Under the pieces are notes generated by a model. That model worked only from the letters and a program-made list of their open reading frames with translations. It had not been told where the DNA came from and did not search any database. This document shows positions 35,931 through 44,678 of a stretch of 64,000 nucleotides of DNA, in pieces. Numbering within the stretch: the first letter of the stretch is position 1; each line of letters starts with the position of its first letter. A program made the translations under genes and the position numbers. The DNA comes from Ramlibacter sp. GTDB taxonomy: Bacteria; Pseudomonadota; Gammaproteobacteria; Burkholderiales; Burkholderiaceae_C. The DNA lies in assembly GCA_019449555.1 (NCBI GenBank), contig JAGRPN010000280.1:1-64000 (forward strand), given 5' to 3'.

Positions 35931-36140
35931 ATGGCGGATTCCAAGCCGGCGCGCTACGAGTTGCGCTTCCAGTCGCTGTTCAAGGCCGGGCCCGGTTACT
36001 CCTTCCCATGCGATCCGCAGGGCCGCGTCGATCTCGACCAGCTGAGCGAGCAGGCCCGCATCAAACGAAGCGCGCGGCGCAGTCACACGCAGCGACGCTC
36101 GCCCCGCGGCGCCTGTTACCTTGCACACCCCGCGTGTTGA
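35931..36140 (+). CDS. Small protein of unknown function, possibly frameshifted
   Basis: 69 residues. GAGGAG 5 nt before the ATG and an FNR-like box upstream support translation. The N-terminal part ARYELRFQSLFKAGPG...CDPQGRVDLDQLSEQAR looks like a conserved small-protein family that I recall from Burkholderiales. The last third (RSARRSHTQRRSPRG) is Arg/Ser-rich and unlike a folded end. Read in the +1 frame after about codon 45, the DNA gives NEARGAVTRSDARPAAPV, closer to the expected ending. A single-base indel is therefore possible. The stop overlaps the FNR box at 36137. Confidence 0.45.
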   Translation: MADSKPARYELRFQSLFKAGPGYSFPCDPQGRVDLDQLSEQARIKRSARRSHTQRRSPRGACYLAHPAC

Positions 36141-36150
36141 GATGCATCAA
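36137..36150 (+). promoter_or_regulatory. FNR-type box of the TolC/MacAB-like operon
   Basis: TTGAGATGCATCAA has a -10 TAGGAT at 36173-36178, 29.5 bp from its centre. The start point is near 36185, giving a 21-nt leader to the ATG at 36206. Confidence 0.65.
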
Positions 36151-36205
36151 TCAGGAGGACTCCCCGCCGAACTAGGATGAATCGAGGGCCCCGAGGCCCC
36201 AATGC

Positions 36206-37594
36206 ATGACAGGCTCCTTGTTCTTCGCGATCGTGCTCGTGCTCAGCGGCTGTGCGTTCCAGGCGCCACCCGTGGCACCCGCAGCCGATGTCGCCATTCC
36301 CGCCGCGTGGTCGCAGCCCACGCCCGCGGGCGAGCGGCCGCTGGCGCTCTGGTGGCGCCAGTTCGGCGATCCGCTGCTGGTGCAACTGGTGGAAGATTCG
36401 CCGCGCGCCAACAGCGACGTGCGCATCGCGCAAGCCAACCTGCGGCAGGCCCGTGCGCTGCGTGACCAGGCCGCCGCCGCGTTGTGGCCCAACCTGTCGG
36501 TGTCGGCGTCGGCCCAGCGCAGCCGCGACGGCGCCGGCGGCCGCAACCTGTTCGACGCCGGGTTCGACGCGAGCTGGGAACCGGATGTTTTCGGCGCGAC
36601 CGGCCACGGCGTGACCGCGAGCGAGTCCCAGGCGCAGGCCAGCGCCGCCACCCTCGCCGCCACCGAAGTCTCGATCGCAGCCGAAGTCGCGGTCGATTAC
36701 CTGCAGCTTCGGGGCGCGCAAGCCCGCGCCGCGTTCGCGCGCGACAACCTCGCCGCGCAGGAGCAAACGCTCCAGATCGCGCAGTGGCGCGAGCAGGCCG
36801 GCCTGGGTTCGTCGCTCGAGACCGCGCAAGCCCGCAGCGCCGTGGAACAAACGCGCGCGCAGCTGCCCGTCCTGGCCGCGAGCATTGCGCAGACCGGGCA
36901 TGCACTGGCCGTTCTCACCGGGCAGCCCCCGGCCACGCTGGACGCCCGGCTCTCGACCGCGACCGGGCTGCCCCAGGCGCCCCAGGGGCTGTCGCTCGCG
37001 ATTCCGGCCGCTGCCCTGCGGCAACGCCCGGATGTCCTGGCTGCGGAATTGCAGTTGCGCGCCCAAGCCGAACGGGTGGCGCAGGCCGATGCCCAGCGGC
37101 TGCCCAGCGTGCAATTGCGTGCCTCGTTGGCATGGAGTGCCGCCACCCTCGGCTCCGTCGGCAGTGTGGCGGCGGCGCGTTCGCTGGTGGCGAGTGTCGG
37201 GCAGACCCTGTTCGACCACGGCCTGCGAGATGCGCGGCTCGCCGTGCAGCGGGCGGCATTCGACGCGGCGCAGGAGACCTACCGCGCGCGCGTGCTCGCC
37301 GCACTGCAGGACGTGGAAGATGCGCTCGCCGCGCTGGCTTCGGCGCGCGAGCGCGTTGTCGCGCTGCGCGCCGCGGTCGAGGCGACGCGCGACGCCGCCT
37401 TGCTGGCGAACAATCGCTATGCCAGCGGTCTGATCGATTTCCAGACCGTGCTCGACACCCAGCGCACCCTGCTCAACGTGCAGGACAGCGTCGCGAGCGC
37501 CGAAACCGACCTGGCCACCGGCCATGTGCGCCTGTACAAGGCGCTCGGCGGCGGTTGGACGCCGGCGGATGTTCAACGGGAGAGCAGGACATGA
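36206..37594 (+). CDS. TolC-like outer-membrane efflux lipoprotein (NodT family)
   Basis: 462 residues. A lipoprotein signal ends at the lipobox VLSGC (Cys about 16). Two outer-membrane efflux protein repeats follow (about 60-250 and 270-450), with ANSDVRIAQANLRQARALRDQ and the second-repeat QRPDVLAAELQLRAQ, typical of NodT/OprM proteins. It forms the outer-membrane channel. It overlaps the adaptor gene at 37591 by 4 nt and is first in a tolC-macA-macB(ATPase)-macB(permease) operon. Confidence 0.93.
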   Translation: MTGSLFFAIVLVLSGCAFQAPPVAPAADVAIPAAWSQPTPAGERPLALWWRQFGDPLLVQLVEDSPRANSDVRIAQANLRQARALRDQAAAALWPNLSVSASAQRSRDGAGGRNLFDAGFDASWEPDVFGATGHGVTASESQAQASAATLAATEVSIAAEVAVDYLQLRGAQARAAFARDNLAAQEQTLQIAQWREQAGLGSSLETAQARSAVEQTRAQLPVLAASIAQTGHALAVLTGQPPATLDARLSTATGLPQAPQGLSLAIPAAALRQRPDVLAAELQLRAQAERVAQADAQRLPSVQLRASLAWSAATLGSVGSVAAARSLVASVGQTLFDHGLRDARLAVQRAAFDAAQETYRARVLAALQDVEDALAALASARERVVALRAAVEATRDAALLANNRYASGLIDFQTVLDTQRTLLNVQDSVASAETDLATGHVRLYKALGGGWTPADVQRESRT

Positions 37595-38886
37595 GCGCCA
37601 GGGAACCCGCGATCCAATCGTTGCTGGGCACCGAAGCCAGCCGTGCGTGGTTCAAGCGCCCCGCGCTGTGGGTCACGCTGGCCGTGGTGGTCGCGCTGGC
37701 GCTCGCCGCATTCCTGTGGCAAGGCAAACGCACGGCGGATGCGCAGCCGCGCTACGTGACCGAGGTCGTGACGCGCGGCCGCCTGGTCGTGACGGTTGCC
37801 GCCAACGGCACATTGCAACCCACGAACAAGGCCGACATCGGCAGCGAGCTGTCGGGAACGGTGGCACGGGTGCTGGTGGACGTGAACGACCTCGTGAAAA
37901 AGGGCCAGGTGCTGGCCGAACTCGACACGGCGAAACTGAGCGACCAGGTGCTGCGCTCGCGCGCCGCGCTGGCCGTCGGGCAGGCCAGGGTGCGGCAGTT
38001 TCAGGCCACGGTGCAGGAGGCGACCGGCAATTTGCAGCGCTTGCGGGAAGTGGCGCGATTGAGTGGCGGGCGCGTGCCGTCGCAGACCGAGCTGGCGTCC
38101 GCCGAAGCTGCGTTGGCTCGCGCCCAGGCCGAAGCGGCCAGCGCCCAGGCCGGCGTCGCCGACGCGACGGCCGCGCTGAGCGCCGACGAAACGAGCTTGC
38201 GCAAGGCATCGATCCGCTCGCCCATCAACGGCGTCGTGCTGGCGCGCTCGGTCGATCCGGGCAACGCCGTGGCCGCCTCGCTGCAGGCCGTGACGCTGTT
38301 CACGCTGGCCGAGGACCTGGCGCAGATGAAGCTCGCCGTCAACGTGGACGAAGCCGACGTGGGACAGGTCCAGGACGGCCAGAAAGCGACGTTCAATGTC
38401 AGCGCCTATCCGAGCCGCAACTACCCTGCCACGGTGACGCGCGTCAGCTACGGCTCCACGACCAAGGACAACGTCGTGACCTATATCGCCGAGCTGAGCG
38501 TGGACAACGCCGACCTGACGCTGCGACCGGGCATGACGGCCACTGCCCTGATCGTCGCAGCGGAGCGCAATGACGCGGTGCTCGTGCCCAACGCGGCTTT
38601 GCGGTTCACGCCGCCCGCCGCGGCCGCTGCGCCGTCCGCTTCGGCGGCCAGCGGCAGCGGCATCGTCGGCAAACTCATGCCGCGCATGCCGCGACAGGCA
38701 AGGACCCGCAAGGAAGGCGCGCAGGTGGGAGGCGCACGGCAGGTCTGGGTGCTTCAGGGCGGCCAACCCACCGCTGTGTCCGTCATGGCGGGTGCGACGG
38801 ACGGCCGCATGACTGAAATCACGAGTGGCGACCTGCGCCCGGGCATGGCGGTGATCACCGAACAGTCTTCCGGGAGCGCGCCTTGA
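37591..38886 (+). CDS. MacA-like periplasmic adaptor
   Basis: 431 residues. N-terminal anchor (WVTLAVVVALALAAFLWQG), lipoyl half GTLQPTNKADIGSELSGTVARVLVDVNDLVKKGQVLAELD, a hairpin at about 100-200, then IRSPINGVVLARSVDPGNAV and the beta-barrel GMTATALIVAAERNDAVLVPNAALRF. The C-terminal part carries a Lys/Arg-rich insert (MPRMPRQARTRKEG) between an Ala/Ser linker and the last domain. It should connect the MacB-type ABC pair to the TolC-like channel. Confidence 0.93.
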   Translation: MSAREPAIQSLLGTEASRAWFKRPALWVTLAVVVALALAAFLWQGKRTADAQPRYVTEVVTRGRLVVTVAANGTLQPTNKADIGSELSGTVARVLVDVNDLVKKGQVLAELDTAKLSDQVLRSRAALAVGQARVRQFQATVQEATGNLQRLREVARLSGGRVPSQTELASAEAALARAQAEAASAQAGVADATAALSADETSLRKASIRSPINGVVLARSVDPGNAVAASLQAVTLFTLAEDLAQMKLAVNVDEADVGQVQDGQKATFNVSAYPSRNYPATVTRVSYGSTTKDNVVTYIAELSVDNADLTLRPGMTATALIVAAERNDAVLVPNAALRFTPPAAAAAPSASAASGSGIVGKLMPRMPRQARTRKEGAQVGGARQVWVLQGGQPTAVSVMAGATDGRMTEITSGDLRPGMAVITEQSSGSAP

Positions 38887-39632
38887 GCCAGGAGCAAGCG
38901 AGAAGCGTCGCAGCACCGCTGATCCGGCTGCACGGCATCAGCAAGGTGTACGGCCACGGGCAGGCCGCGGTGTATGCACTGCGCGACGTGGACCTGGAAA
39001 TCGGTTCGGGTGAATTTGCCGCGATCATGGGCCCCAGCGGCTCGGGCAAGTCCACGGCGATGAACATCATCGGCTGCCTCGATACGCCTTCCAGCGGCGA
39101 ATACCTCTTTCGCGGCGTGCCGACGCAAAGCATGTCGCGCGACCAGCGCGCGCACTTGCGCCGCCGGCACCTGGGCTTCGTGTTCCAGGGCTTCAACCTG
39201 CTGCCGCGCACCAGCGCACAGGAAAACGTCGAACTGCCCCTGCTCTATCGCGGCGAGAACGCCAAGGCCCGCCACGCCGCCGCGCGGGAAGCGCTGGCTT
39301 CCGTGGGCCTGGCCGGCTGGGAGCACCACACACCGGGCGAACTGTCGGGCGGCCAGCAGCAGCGCGTCGCGATCGCGCGGGCGCTGGTCACCCAGCCCAC
39401 CGTATTGCTCGCCGACGAGCCCACCGGCAATCTCGACAGCCAGCGCGGGCGCGAAATCATGGAGTTGCTGCGCGGGCTCAACGTCGATCGCGGCATCACG
39501 ATCGTGATGGTCACGCACGAGCCCGACATGGCCGCTTACGCGCAGCGCGTGATCCGGTTCGTCGATGGGAGCATCGAGAGCGACGTGCGCAACGCGGTGA
39601 TGCCGGCGCCCCTCGCAGTGGAGGCCGCCTGA
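38883..39632 (+). CDS. MacB-type ABC ATPase
   Basis: 249 residues; TTG start overlapping the macA-like stop by 4 nt. Walker A GPSGSGKST, FVFQGFNLLPRTSAQENVELP, signature [15 protein letters not shown] and Walker B VLLADEPTGNLDS are all present, typical of the MacB/LolD class. Here ATPase and permease are separate genes rather than fused as in E. coli MacB. Confidence 0.94.
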   Translation: MSQEQARSVAAPLIRLHGISKVYGHGQAAVYALRDVDLEIGSGEFAAIMGPSGSGKSTAMNIIGCLDTPSSGEYLFRGVPTQSMSRDQRAHLRRRHLGFVFQGFNLLPRTSAQENVELPLLYRGENAKARHAAAREALASVGLAGWEHHTPGELSGGQQQRVAIARALVTQPTVLLADEPTGNLDSQRGREIMELLRGLNVDRGITIVMVTHEPDMAAYAQRVIRFVDGSIESDVRNAVMPAPLAVEAA

Positions 39633-40840
39633 TGTGGTGGACCACCCTCATGCTCGCCCTGCGCGAGATCCGGCGCAACCTCCTGCGGTCGTTTCTCACC
39701 ATCCTGGGCATCGTGATCGGCGTCGGTGCGGTCATCACCATGGTCACGCTCGGCAACGGTGCGACGCAGGCCGTCTCCGACCAGATCTCCAGCCTTGGCA
39801 GCAATTTGCTCATGATCCGTCCGGGCCAGCGCCTGGGGCCGGGCGGCGGAGGGGCCGGGGCGCCCGCTTTCAAGGAAGCCGACGCGCAGGCCATCGCGGC
39901 CCAGATCGGCGGCATCAGGGCGGTCGCGCCCGCTGCCAACAGCCGCGTCACGGTAGTCTATGGCGCGCGCAACTGGGCCACGTCCATCACCGGCTCGACC
40001 AATGCCTACTTCGATACCAACAACTGGCAGATCGATGACGGGCGCATCTTCACCGACATCGAGGAGCGCGCGGGGGCGGCGGTCTGCCTCATCGGCGCCA
40101 CGGTGCGGCGCGAACTCTTCGGCTCCCAGGATCCCCTGGGCGCGCAGCTTCGGGTGAAGCAGTTCTCCTGCCAGATCATCGGCCTGCTCGCCTCCAAGGG
40201 ACAGGCGGCGATGGGGCAGGACCAGGACGACACAGTGATCCTGCCGCTGCATGCCGTGCAGCGGCGCCTTACCGGCAACCAGAACGTGAACACGCTATTG
40301 GTATCGATGAAGGACGGCGTGGACGCGGAGCAGCTCAAGAAGAACATCGGGCAACTGCTGCGCGAGCGCCGCAAGCTCAGCGAGCACGACGACGACAACT
40401 TCAACGTGCTCGATACGCGGCAGATCGCCGACACGCTCTCCGGCACGACCCGGGTGATGACAACGCTGCTGGGCGCGGTGGCCGCCGTGAGCCTGCTGGT
40501 GGGCGGTATCGGGATCATGAACATCATGCTGGTGAGCGTGACCGAGCGCACGCGCGAGATCGGCGTGCGCCTCGCGATCGGCGCCCTGGAGCGCGAGGTG
40601 CTGCTGCAGTTCCTGATCGAATCGGTGGTGCTGGCCTCCATCGGCGGGCTGATCGGCGTCGTGCTGGCGGCGGCGGCGTCGTCGATCCTCGCCGACTTCA
40701 TGCAGGTGCCGTTCCTGTTCGACCCCGGCATCAACCTGCTGTCGTTCGCGTTCTCGGCGGCGATCGGGGTGGTGTTCGGCTATTTTCCGGCGAGGCGCGC
40801 GGCGCGGCTCGACCCGATCGAGGCGCTGCGGCACGAGTAG
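39632..40840 (+). CDS. MacB-type ABC permease
   Basis: 402 residues. TM1 in NLLRSFLTILGIVIGVGAVITMVTLGNG, a periplasmic MacB_PCD domain (about 45-250), and a C-terminal three-helix FtsX domain (VSLLVGGIGIMNIMLVSVTERTREIGVRLAIGA to FGYFPARRAARLDPIEALRHE). Its ATG overlaps the ATPase stop (TGATG). The operon encodes a complete tripartite MacAB-TolC-type exporter; the substrate could be macrolide-like, a lipid or a peptide. Confidence 0.94.
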   Translation: MWWTTLMLALREIRRNLLRSFLTILGIVIGVGAVITMVTLGNGATQAVSDQISSLGSNLLMIRPGQRLGPGGGGAGAPAFKEADAQAIAAQIGGIRAVAPAANSRVTVVYGARNWATSITGSTNAYFDTNNWQIDDGRIFTDIEERAGAAVCLIGATVRRELFGSQDPLGAQLRVKQFSCQIIGLLASKGQAAMGQDQDDTVILPLHAVQRRLTGNQNVNTLLVSMKDGVDAEQLKKNIGQLLRERRKLSEHDDDNFNVLDTRQIADTLSGTTRVMTTLLGAVAAVSLLVGGIGIMNIMLVSVTERTREIGVRLAIGALEREVLLQFLIESVVLASIGGLIGVVLAAAASSILADFMQVPFLFDPGINLLSFAFSAAIGVVFGYFPARRAARLDPIEALRHE

Positions 40841-40849
40841 AAATCCGAT

Positions 40850-42976
40850 TCAGGCGTTCTTCGCGGCGGTCGCTTGACGCACCCGCGCCGGCGTCATCGG
40901 CAACCTGAACATGCGCACGCCGGCCGCGTCCGCCACGGCGTTGGCGATCACCGCGCCCGTGGTCGTGATCGATGGTTCTCCGCCGCCCTGCGGCGCCAAT
41001 TCGTCATTTTTCACCAGCACAGCCTCGATCCGCGGCGCGTCGCTGAAGCGCGCGATGCCATAGGTGCCGAAGCCGCGGTCGAGAATCTCGCCGCCGCGAA
41101 AGCGCAGCTCCTCGCGCAAGGCATACCCCAGGCCCATCATCAGTCCGCCTTCGATCTGCATCTTCGCCCCGATGGGATTCACGACGATGCCCATGTCCTG
41201 GGCGCAGACCATCCGCACCACCCTGATCTTGCCGGTGGCCGCATCCACCCACACTTCGGCCATGGTGGCGACGCAGGTGCCGGCATCGATGCTGCATGCC
41301 ACGCCATACCCCCGCCCGGGGGAGCGGACGACTGCCTTCCAGCCGAACGCGTCGGCGGCTGCTTGCAAGACTTTGCGCACCCTCGGGTTGGAGAGGTGGC
41401 GCAGGCGAAACTCCACCGGATCCGCGCCGGTTGCGCGGGCCATGATGTCCACTTGCGATTCGATCGCGAAGACGTTCATGTTCGCGCCCGGCGCGCGCCA
41501 CGGCCCCACCGCAAAGGGATGGAGACTGGCGCCTGCGGCCTCGCCCAGTGAACTCCGCCCCGCCACCCGGGTGCGGATGTTCGGCGCGTCGTAGAACGCC
41601 ACTGCCCCGCGCTCGCCGGACGCGTGAACGGCGCAATCCCAGAAGGAGATCCTTCCGTTGGCGTCGAGGCCCGAGGAGATCTTCACCACGGCCGCGGGAT
41701 CGAAGGTGTCGTAGAAGATTTCCTCCTCGCGTGTCCAGGCCACCTGCACCGGCTTGCCGGTGAGCTGCGCCAGGCGCGCTGCTTCCACCGCCTGCGCGCT
41801 CGCGCTCTTGCCGCCGAACCCTCCGCCGACGAATGGCGTGATCACCCGCACGTCCTGCGGCTTGAGCTTGAGGCGCTGCGCGATCAGGTCGCGAGTGGGA
41901 AATGGCGTCTGCGTCGAAGCCCAGACGGTCAGCTTGCCCTCCCGCACTGCGGCCAGCGCGGTATGCGTCTCGATCGGCGCGTGGGCAACATAGCCTTTCC
42001 GATACGTGAATTCGAATATGTTGGCAGCGCCGGCTCTTGCGGCCATGACGTCGCCGCGCTCGCCGATGATCCTCTGGTCGGCGCCGCGGAAACCGGCGAT
42101 GTGGTCGAAGATGCTTTCGGTGTCCGGACCGCCCTGGGGCAACCGCCATTGCGCCTTCACGCGCGCGAGACCGAGCGCCGCACTGTCCGGGTCCGCATGC
42201 AGCACGGCCACGAAGTCGCCGTCCTTCACGACCAGCGCGCCGGGGACGCTTTCGGCCGCGGCCGCATCGACGCTTTCCAGCTTCGAGCCATGCATCGGCG
42301 GCCGCAGAATCTGCGCGTAGAGCATGCCGGGAATCCGGATGTCCCCCGCGTATTGCGCGGCGCCCGTGACTTTGGCAACGCCATCGAGCCGCAGCGGGGA
42401 ACTGCCCATCACGTTGAATTCGGAGGCCGCGCGCAGCACGGCCTTGCGGTCCACCACCTGCGCGATCCGGGCGCCCCTGGAAAGCTCGCCGTAGCTCACC
42501 TTCCGGCTGGGCTCGCCGGTCACCGATACGACGCCCTTGTTTGCCACCAACTTCTCTTGCGGCACACCGAGCCTTGCGGCGGCCAGCGACAGCAATGTCA
42601 GCCGCGCCTGGGCCCCCGCCGCGCGTAGTGCCGGCCCGAACATGCGCGTCGTGAGCGAGCCGAACGTGCCCATGTCCCACGGGCACCGGTCGGTGTCGCC
42701 CAGCACCATGTCCACCGACGCGAGTTCGACACCCAGTTCCTCGGCCAGCATCTGCGCCTGCGAGGTCCACACGCCCTGCCCCATTTCGATCTTGCCGGAG
42801 AAAACGGTGACGCGTCCGTTTTCGCCGATCACGAGGTATGCGTTGAAGTCGTCCGGATACTGCCGGCGCGCCTCCTGGGCGACCGCCATGACCGGATCGA
42901 GTCCGACCATCATCACGATGCCGCCGCCAAGCAGCTCGAAGAACTCGCGCCGGCTGAGTGCGCAGGCGCGGTTCAT
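40850..42976 (-). CDS. Molybdopterin-binding aldehyde/isoquinoline oxidoreductase large subunit (IorB-like)
   Basis: 708 residues of the xanthine oxidase family. A twin-arginine-like leader (SRREFFELLGGGIVMMVGL) suggests Tat export. FSGKIEMGQGVWTSQAQMLAEELG is the start of the molybdopterin domain, FVGGGFGGKSA binds the cofactor, and GGGEPSITTTGAVIANAV carries the expected catalytic glutamate. The ATG at 42976 overlaps the small-subunit stop by 4 nt. The enzyme hydroxylates aldehydes or N-heterocycles and passes electrons through the 2Fe-2S subunit. No cytochrome c or MobA-like maturation gene lies beside it. Confidence 0.9.
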   Translation of the reverse strand: MNRACALSRREFFELLGGGIVMMVGLDPVMAVAQEARRQYPDDFNAYLVIGENGRVTVFSGKIEMGQGVWTSQAQMLAEELGVELASVDMVLGDTDRCPWDMGTFGSLTTRMFGPALRAAGAQARLTLLSLAAARLGVPQEKLVANKGVVSVTGEPSRKVSYGELSRGARIAQVVDRKAVLRAASEFNVMGSSPLRLDGVAKVTGAAQYAGDIRIPGMLYAQILRPPMHGSKLESVDAAAAESVPGALVVKDGDFVAVLHADPDSAALGLARVKAQWRLPQGGPDTESIFDHIAGFRGADQRIIGERGDVMAARAGAANIFEFTYRKGYVAHAPIETHTALAAVREGKLTVWASTQTPFPTRDLIAQRLKLKPQDVRVITPFVGGGFGGKSASAQAVEAARLAQLTGKPVQVAWTREEEIFYDTFDPAAVVKISSGLDANGRISFWDCAVHASGERGAVAFYDAPNIRTRVAGRSSLGEAAGASLHPFAVGPWRAPGANMNVFAIESQVDIMARATGADPVEFRLRHLSNPRVRKVLQAAADAFGWKAVVRSPGRGYGVACSIDAGTCVATMAEVWVDAATGKIRVVRMVCAQDMGIVVNPIGAKMQIEGGLMMGLGYALREELRFRGGEILDRGFGTYGIARFSDAPRIEAVLVKNDELAPQGGGEPSITTTGAVIANAVADAAGVRMFRLPMTPARVRQATAAKNA

Positions 42977-43446
42977 GACCGGCCTCCCATTTGCCGGCCC
43001 GCGGCTTCGATGGCGTCGACGATGCGCTCGTAAGCACCGCAGCGGCACAGGTTGCGGTCCATGTGCGCAATGACCTGCTCGCGAGACGGCCTGGGGTTCG
43101 CCTGCAGGAGTGCGACAGCCGACAGCAGCATGCCCGGCGTGCAATAGCCGCACTGCACGGCGCCATGATCGATGAACGCCTGCTGGAGCGGATGCAATGT
43201 ATTCCCGCGAGCGAGCCCCTCGACGGTGACGACCTGCTTGCCCGCGACTTGCCCCAGCGGTGTCACGCATGAACGCACGGCCCTGCCGTCGACGAGCACG
43301 GTGCAGGCGCCGCACAGGCCCTCGCCGCAGCCGTACTTCGTGCCGGTCAGAGCGAATTCGGTACGCAGCGCCCTGAGCAGCGTGCTGCCCTCGTCGAGGT
43401 CCAGCCGGACCGGCCGGCCGTTGAGGCTGAATCGGATCGGGTTCAT
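42973..43446 (-). CDS. 2Fe-2S subunit of molybdenum hydroxylase (IorA-like)
   Basis: 157 residues with two [2Fe-2S] clusters: the ferredoxin-type set in GTKYGCGEGLCGACTVLVDG plus a later Cys (SCVTPLG), and the helical-domain set CGYCTPGM...CRCGAY. This is the standard small subunit of xanthine dehydrogenase-family enzymes without an FAD domain. It is the first gene of the pair. An FNR box (43500-43513) lies between it and the divergent ald gene, with a weak -10 CACCAT at 43476-43471. Confidence 0.94.
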   Translation of the reverse strand: MNPIRFSLNGRPVRLDLDEGSTLLRALRTEFALTGTKYGCGEGLCGACTVLVDGRAVRSCVTPLGQVAGKQVVTVEGLARGNTLHPLQQAFIDHGAVQCGYCTPGMLLSAVALLQANPRPSREQVIAHMDRNLCRCGAYERIVDAIEAAGRQMGGRS

Positions 43447-43499
43447 CTGCGCGCCCCATTAGCGCCACTCATGGTGCCGCTGAACCGAGTGGCACTGCC

Positions 43500-43513
43500 T
43501 TGACTCACATCAA
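43500..43513. promoter_or_regulatory. FNR-type box between iorA-like and ald genes
   Basis: TTGACTCACATCAA matches the FNR consensus well (TTGAC/ATCAA). The -10 elements are weaker than elsewhere: CACCAT at 30.5 bp towards the molybdenum hydroxylase, and CAAAAT (43529-43534) at 22.5 bp towards ald. Which gene it controls is unclear. Confidence 0.6.
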
Positions 43514-43558
43514 CGTACAGAGCATCGTCAAAATGCTTTGCAGCTGCGGAGGTGTTCC

Positions 43559-44674
43559 ATGCTCATCGGTGTCCCCAAGGAGATCAAGAACAACGAATAC
43601 CGCGCCGGCCTCACGCCCTCGGGCGTGCGCGAGCTGACGGCGCACGGTCATCGCGTGCTCATCGAAACCGGCCTGGGCCGCGCAATCGGCCTCGACGACG
43701 AGCAATACGTCGCCGCGGGCGCGCAGGTCGCGGCGACGCCGGCCGAAATCTTCAAACAGGCCGAGTTGCTCATCAAGGTGAAAGAGCCGCAATCGCAGGA
43801 ATGCCGGATGCTGCGGCCGGGCCAGGTGCTTTTCACCTATCTGCACCTCGCGCCCGATCCCATCCAGACCAAGGCGCTGGTTGAATCGGGTGCGGTGTGC
43901 ATCGCGTATGAAACCGTTACCGCCGAGAGCGGCGGCCTGCCGTTGCTCACGCCGATGAGCGAGGTGGCGGGCCGCATGTCGATCCAGGCGGGAGCCACCA
44001 ACCTGGAGATGTCCAACGGCGGCATGGGCATGCTGCTGGGCGGAGTTCCCGGCGTCGCGCCGGCCCATGTGGTCATCATCGGCGCAGGCGTGGTGGGTAC
44101 CAATGCGTTGCAGATGGCCGTGGGCGCGGGCGCGCGTGTCACCCTGCTCGACAAGAGCCTCGACCGGCTGCGGCACCTCGACCTCGTCTATGGCAACCGC
44201 ATTTCCACCCAGCATTCGAGCGGACACGCGATCGAGCGGGCCGTGCTGTCGGCCGACCTGGTGATCGGGGCCGTGCTGATTCCGGGTGCGGCGGCGCCCA
44301 AGTTGGTGACGCGGGCGATGGTGAGCCGGATGAAGCGCGGCTCGGTGCTGGTGGATGTGGCGATCGACCAGGGCGGGTGCTTCGAGACTTCCCGGCCGAC
44401 CACCCACGCCGACCCGACGTTCGTGGTGGACGGGGTCGTGCACTACTGCGTGGCGAACATGCCGGGCGCCGTTGCGCGCACATCGACCTTTGCGCTGAAC
44501 AACGCCACCCTGCCGTTCGCGATCGCCTTGGCGGACAAGGGATGGAAGAAGGCGTTGGCGGACGACGTGCACCTGCGCCGCGGGCTCAACGTGTGCCAGG
44601 GCGAGGTCACGTACCAAGCCGTCGCACGCGCCCTCGGCTACAAGTGGCGCGATCCCCAGACGCTCACCGGCTGA
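43559..44674 (+). CDS. ald: Alanine dehydrogenase
   Basis: 371 residues, the normal length. It starts MLIGVPKEIKNNEYRAGLTP. Catalytic residues lie in LIKVKEPQ (Lys) and LFTYLHLAPD (His). The NAD fold is HVVIIGAGVVGTNALQMAVGAGARVTLLD, and the end shows VDVAIDQGGCFETS and HYCVANMPGAVARTST. GGAGGTG lies 4-5 nt before the ATG at 43559; an upstream ATG seven codons earlier lacks one. It interconverts alanine and pyruvate/ammonia with NAD. At low oxygen the reductive direction would regenerate NAD. Confidence 0.96.
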   Translation: MLIGVPKEIKNNEYRAGLTPSGVRELTAHGHRVLIETGLGRAIGLDDEQYVAAGAQVAATPAEIFKQAELLIKVKEPQSQECRMLRPGQVLFTYLHLAPDPIQTKALVESGAVCIAYETVTAESGGLPLLTPMSEVAGRMSIQAGATNLEMSNGGMGMLLGGVPGVAPAHVVIIGAGVVGTNALQMAVGAGARVTLLDKSLDRLRHLDLVYGNRISTQHSSGHAIERAVLSADLVIGAVLIPGAAAPKLVTRAMVSRMKRGSVLVDVAIDQGGCFETSRPTTHADPTFVVDGVVHYCVANMPGAVARTSTFALNNATLPFAIALADKGWKKALADDVHLRRGLNVCQGEVTYQAVARALGYKWRDPQTLTG

Positions 44675-44678
44675 TCGT

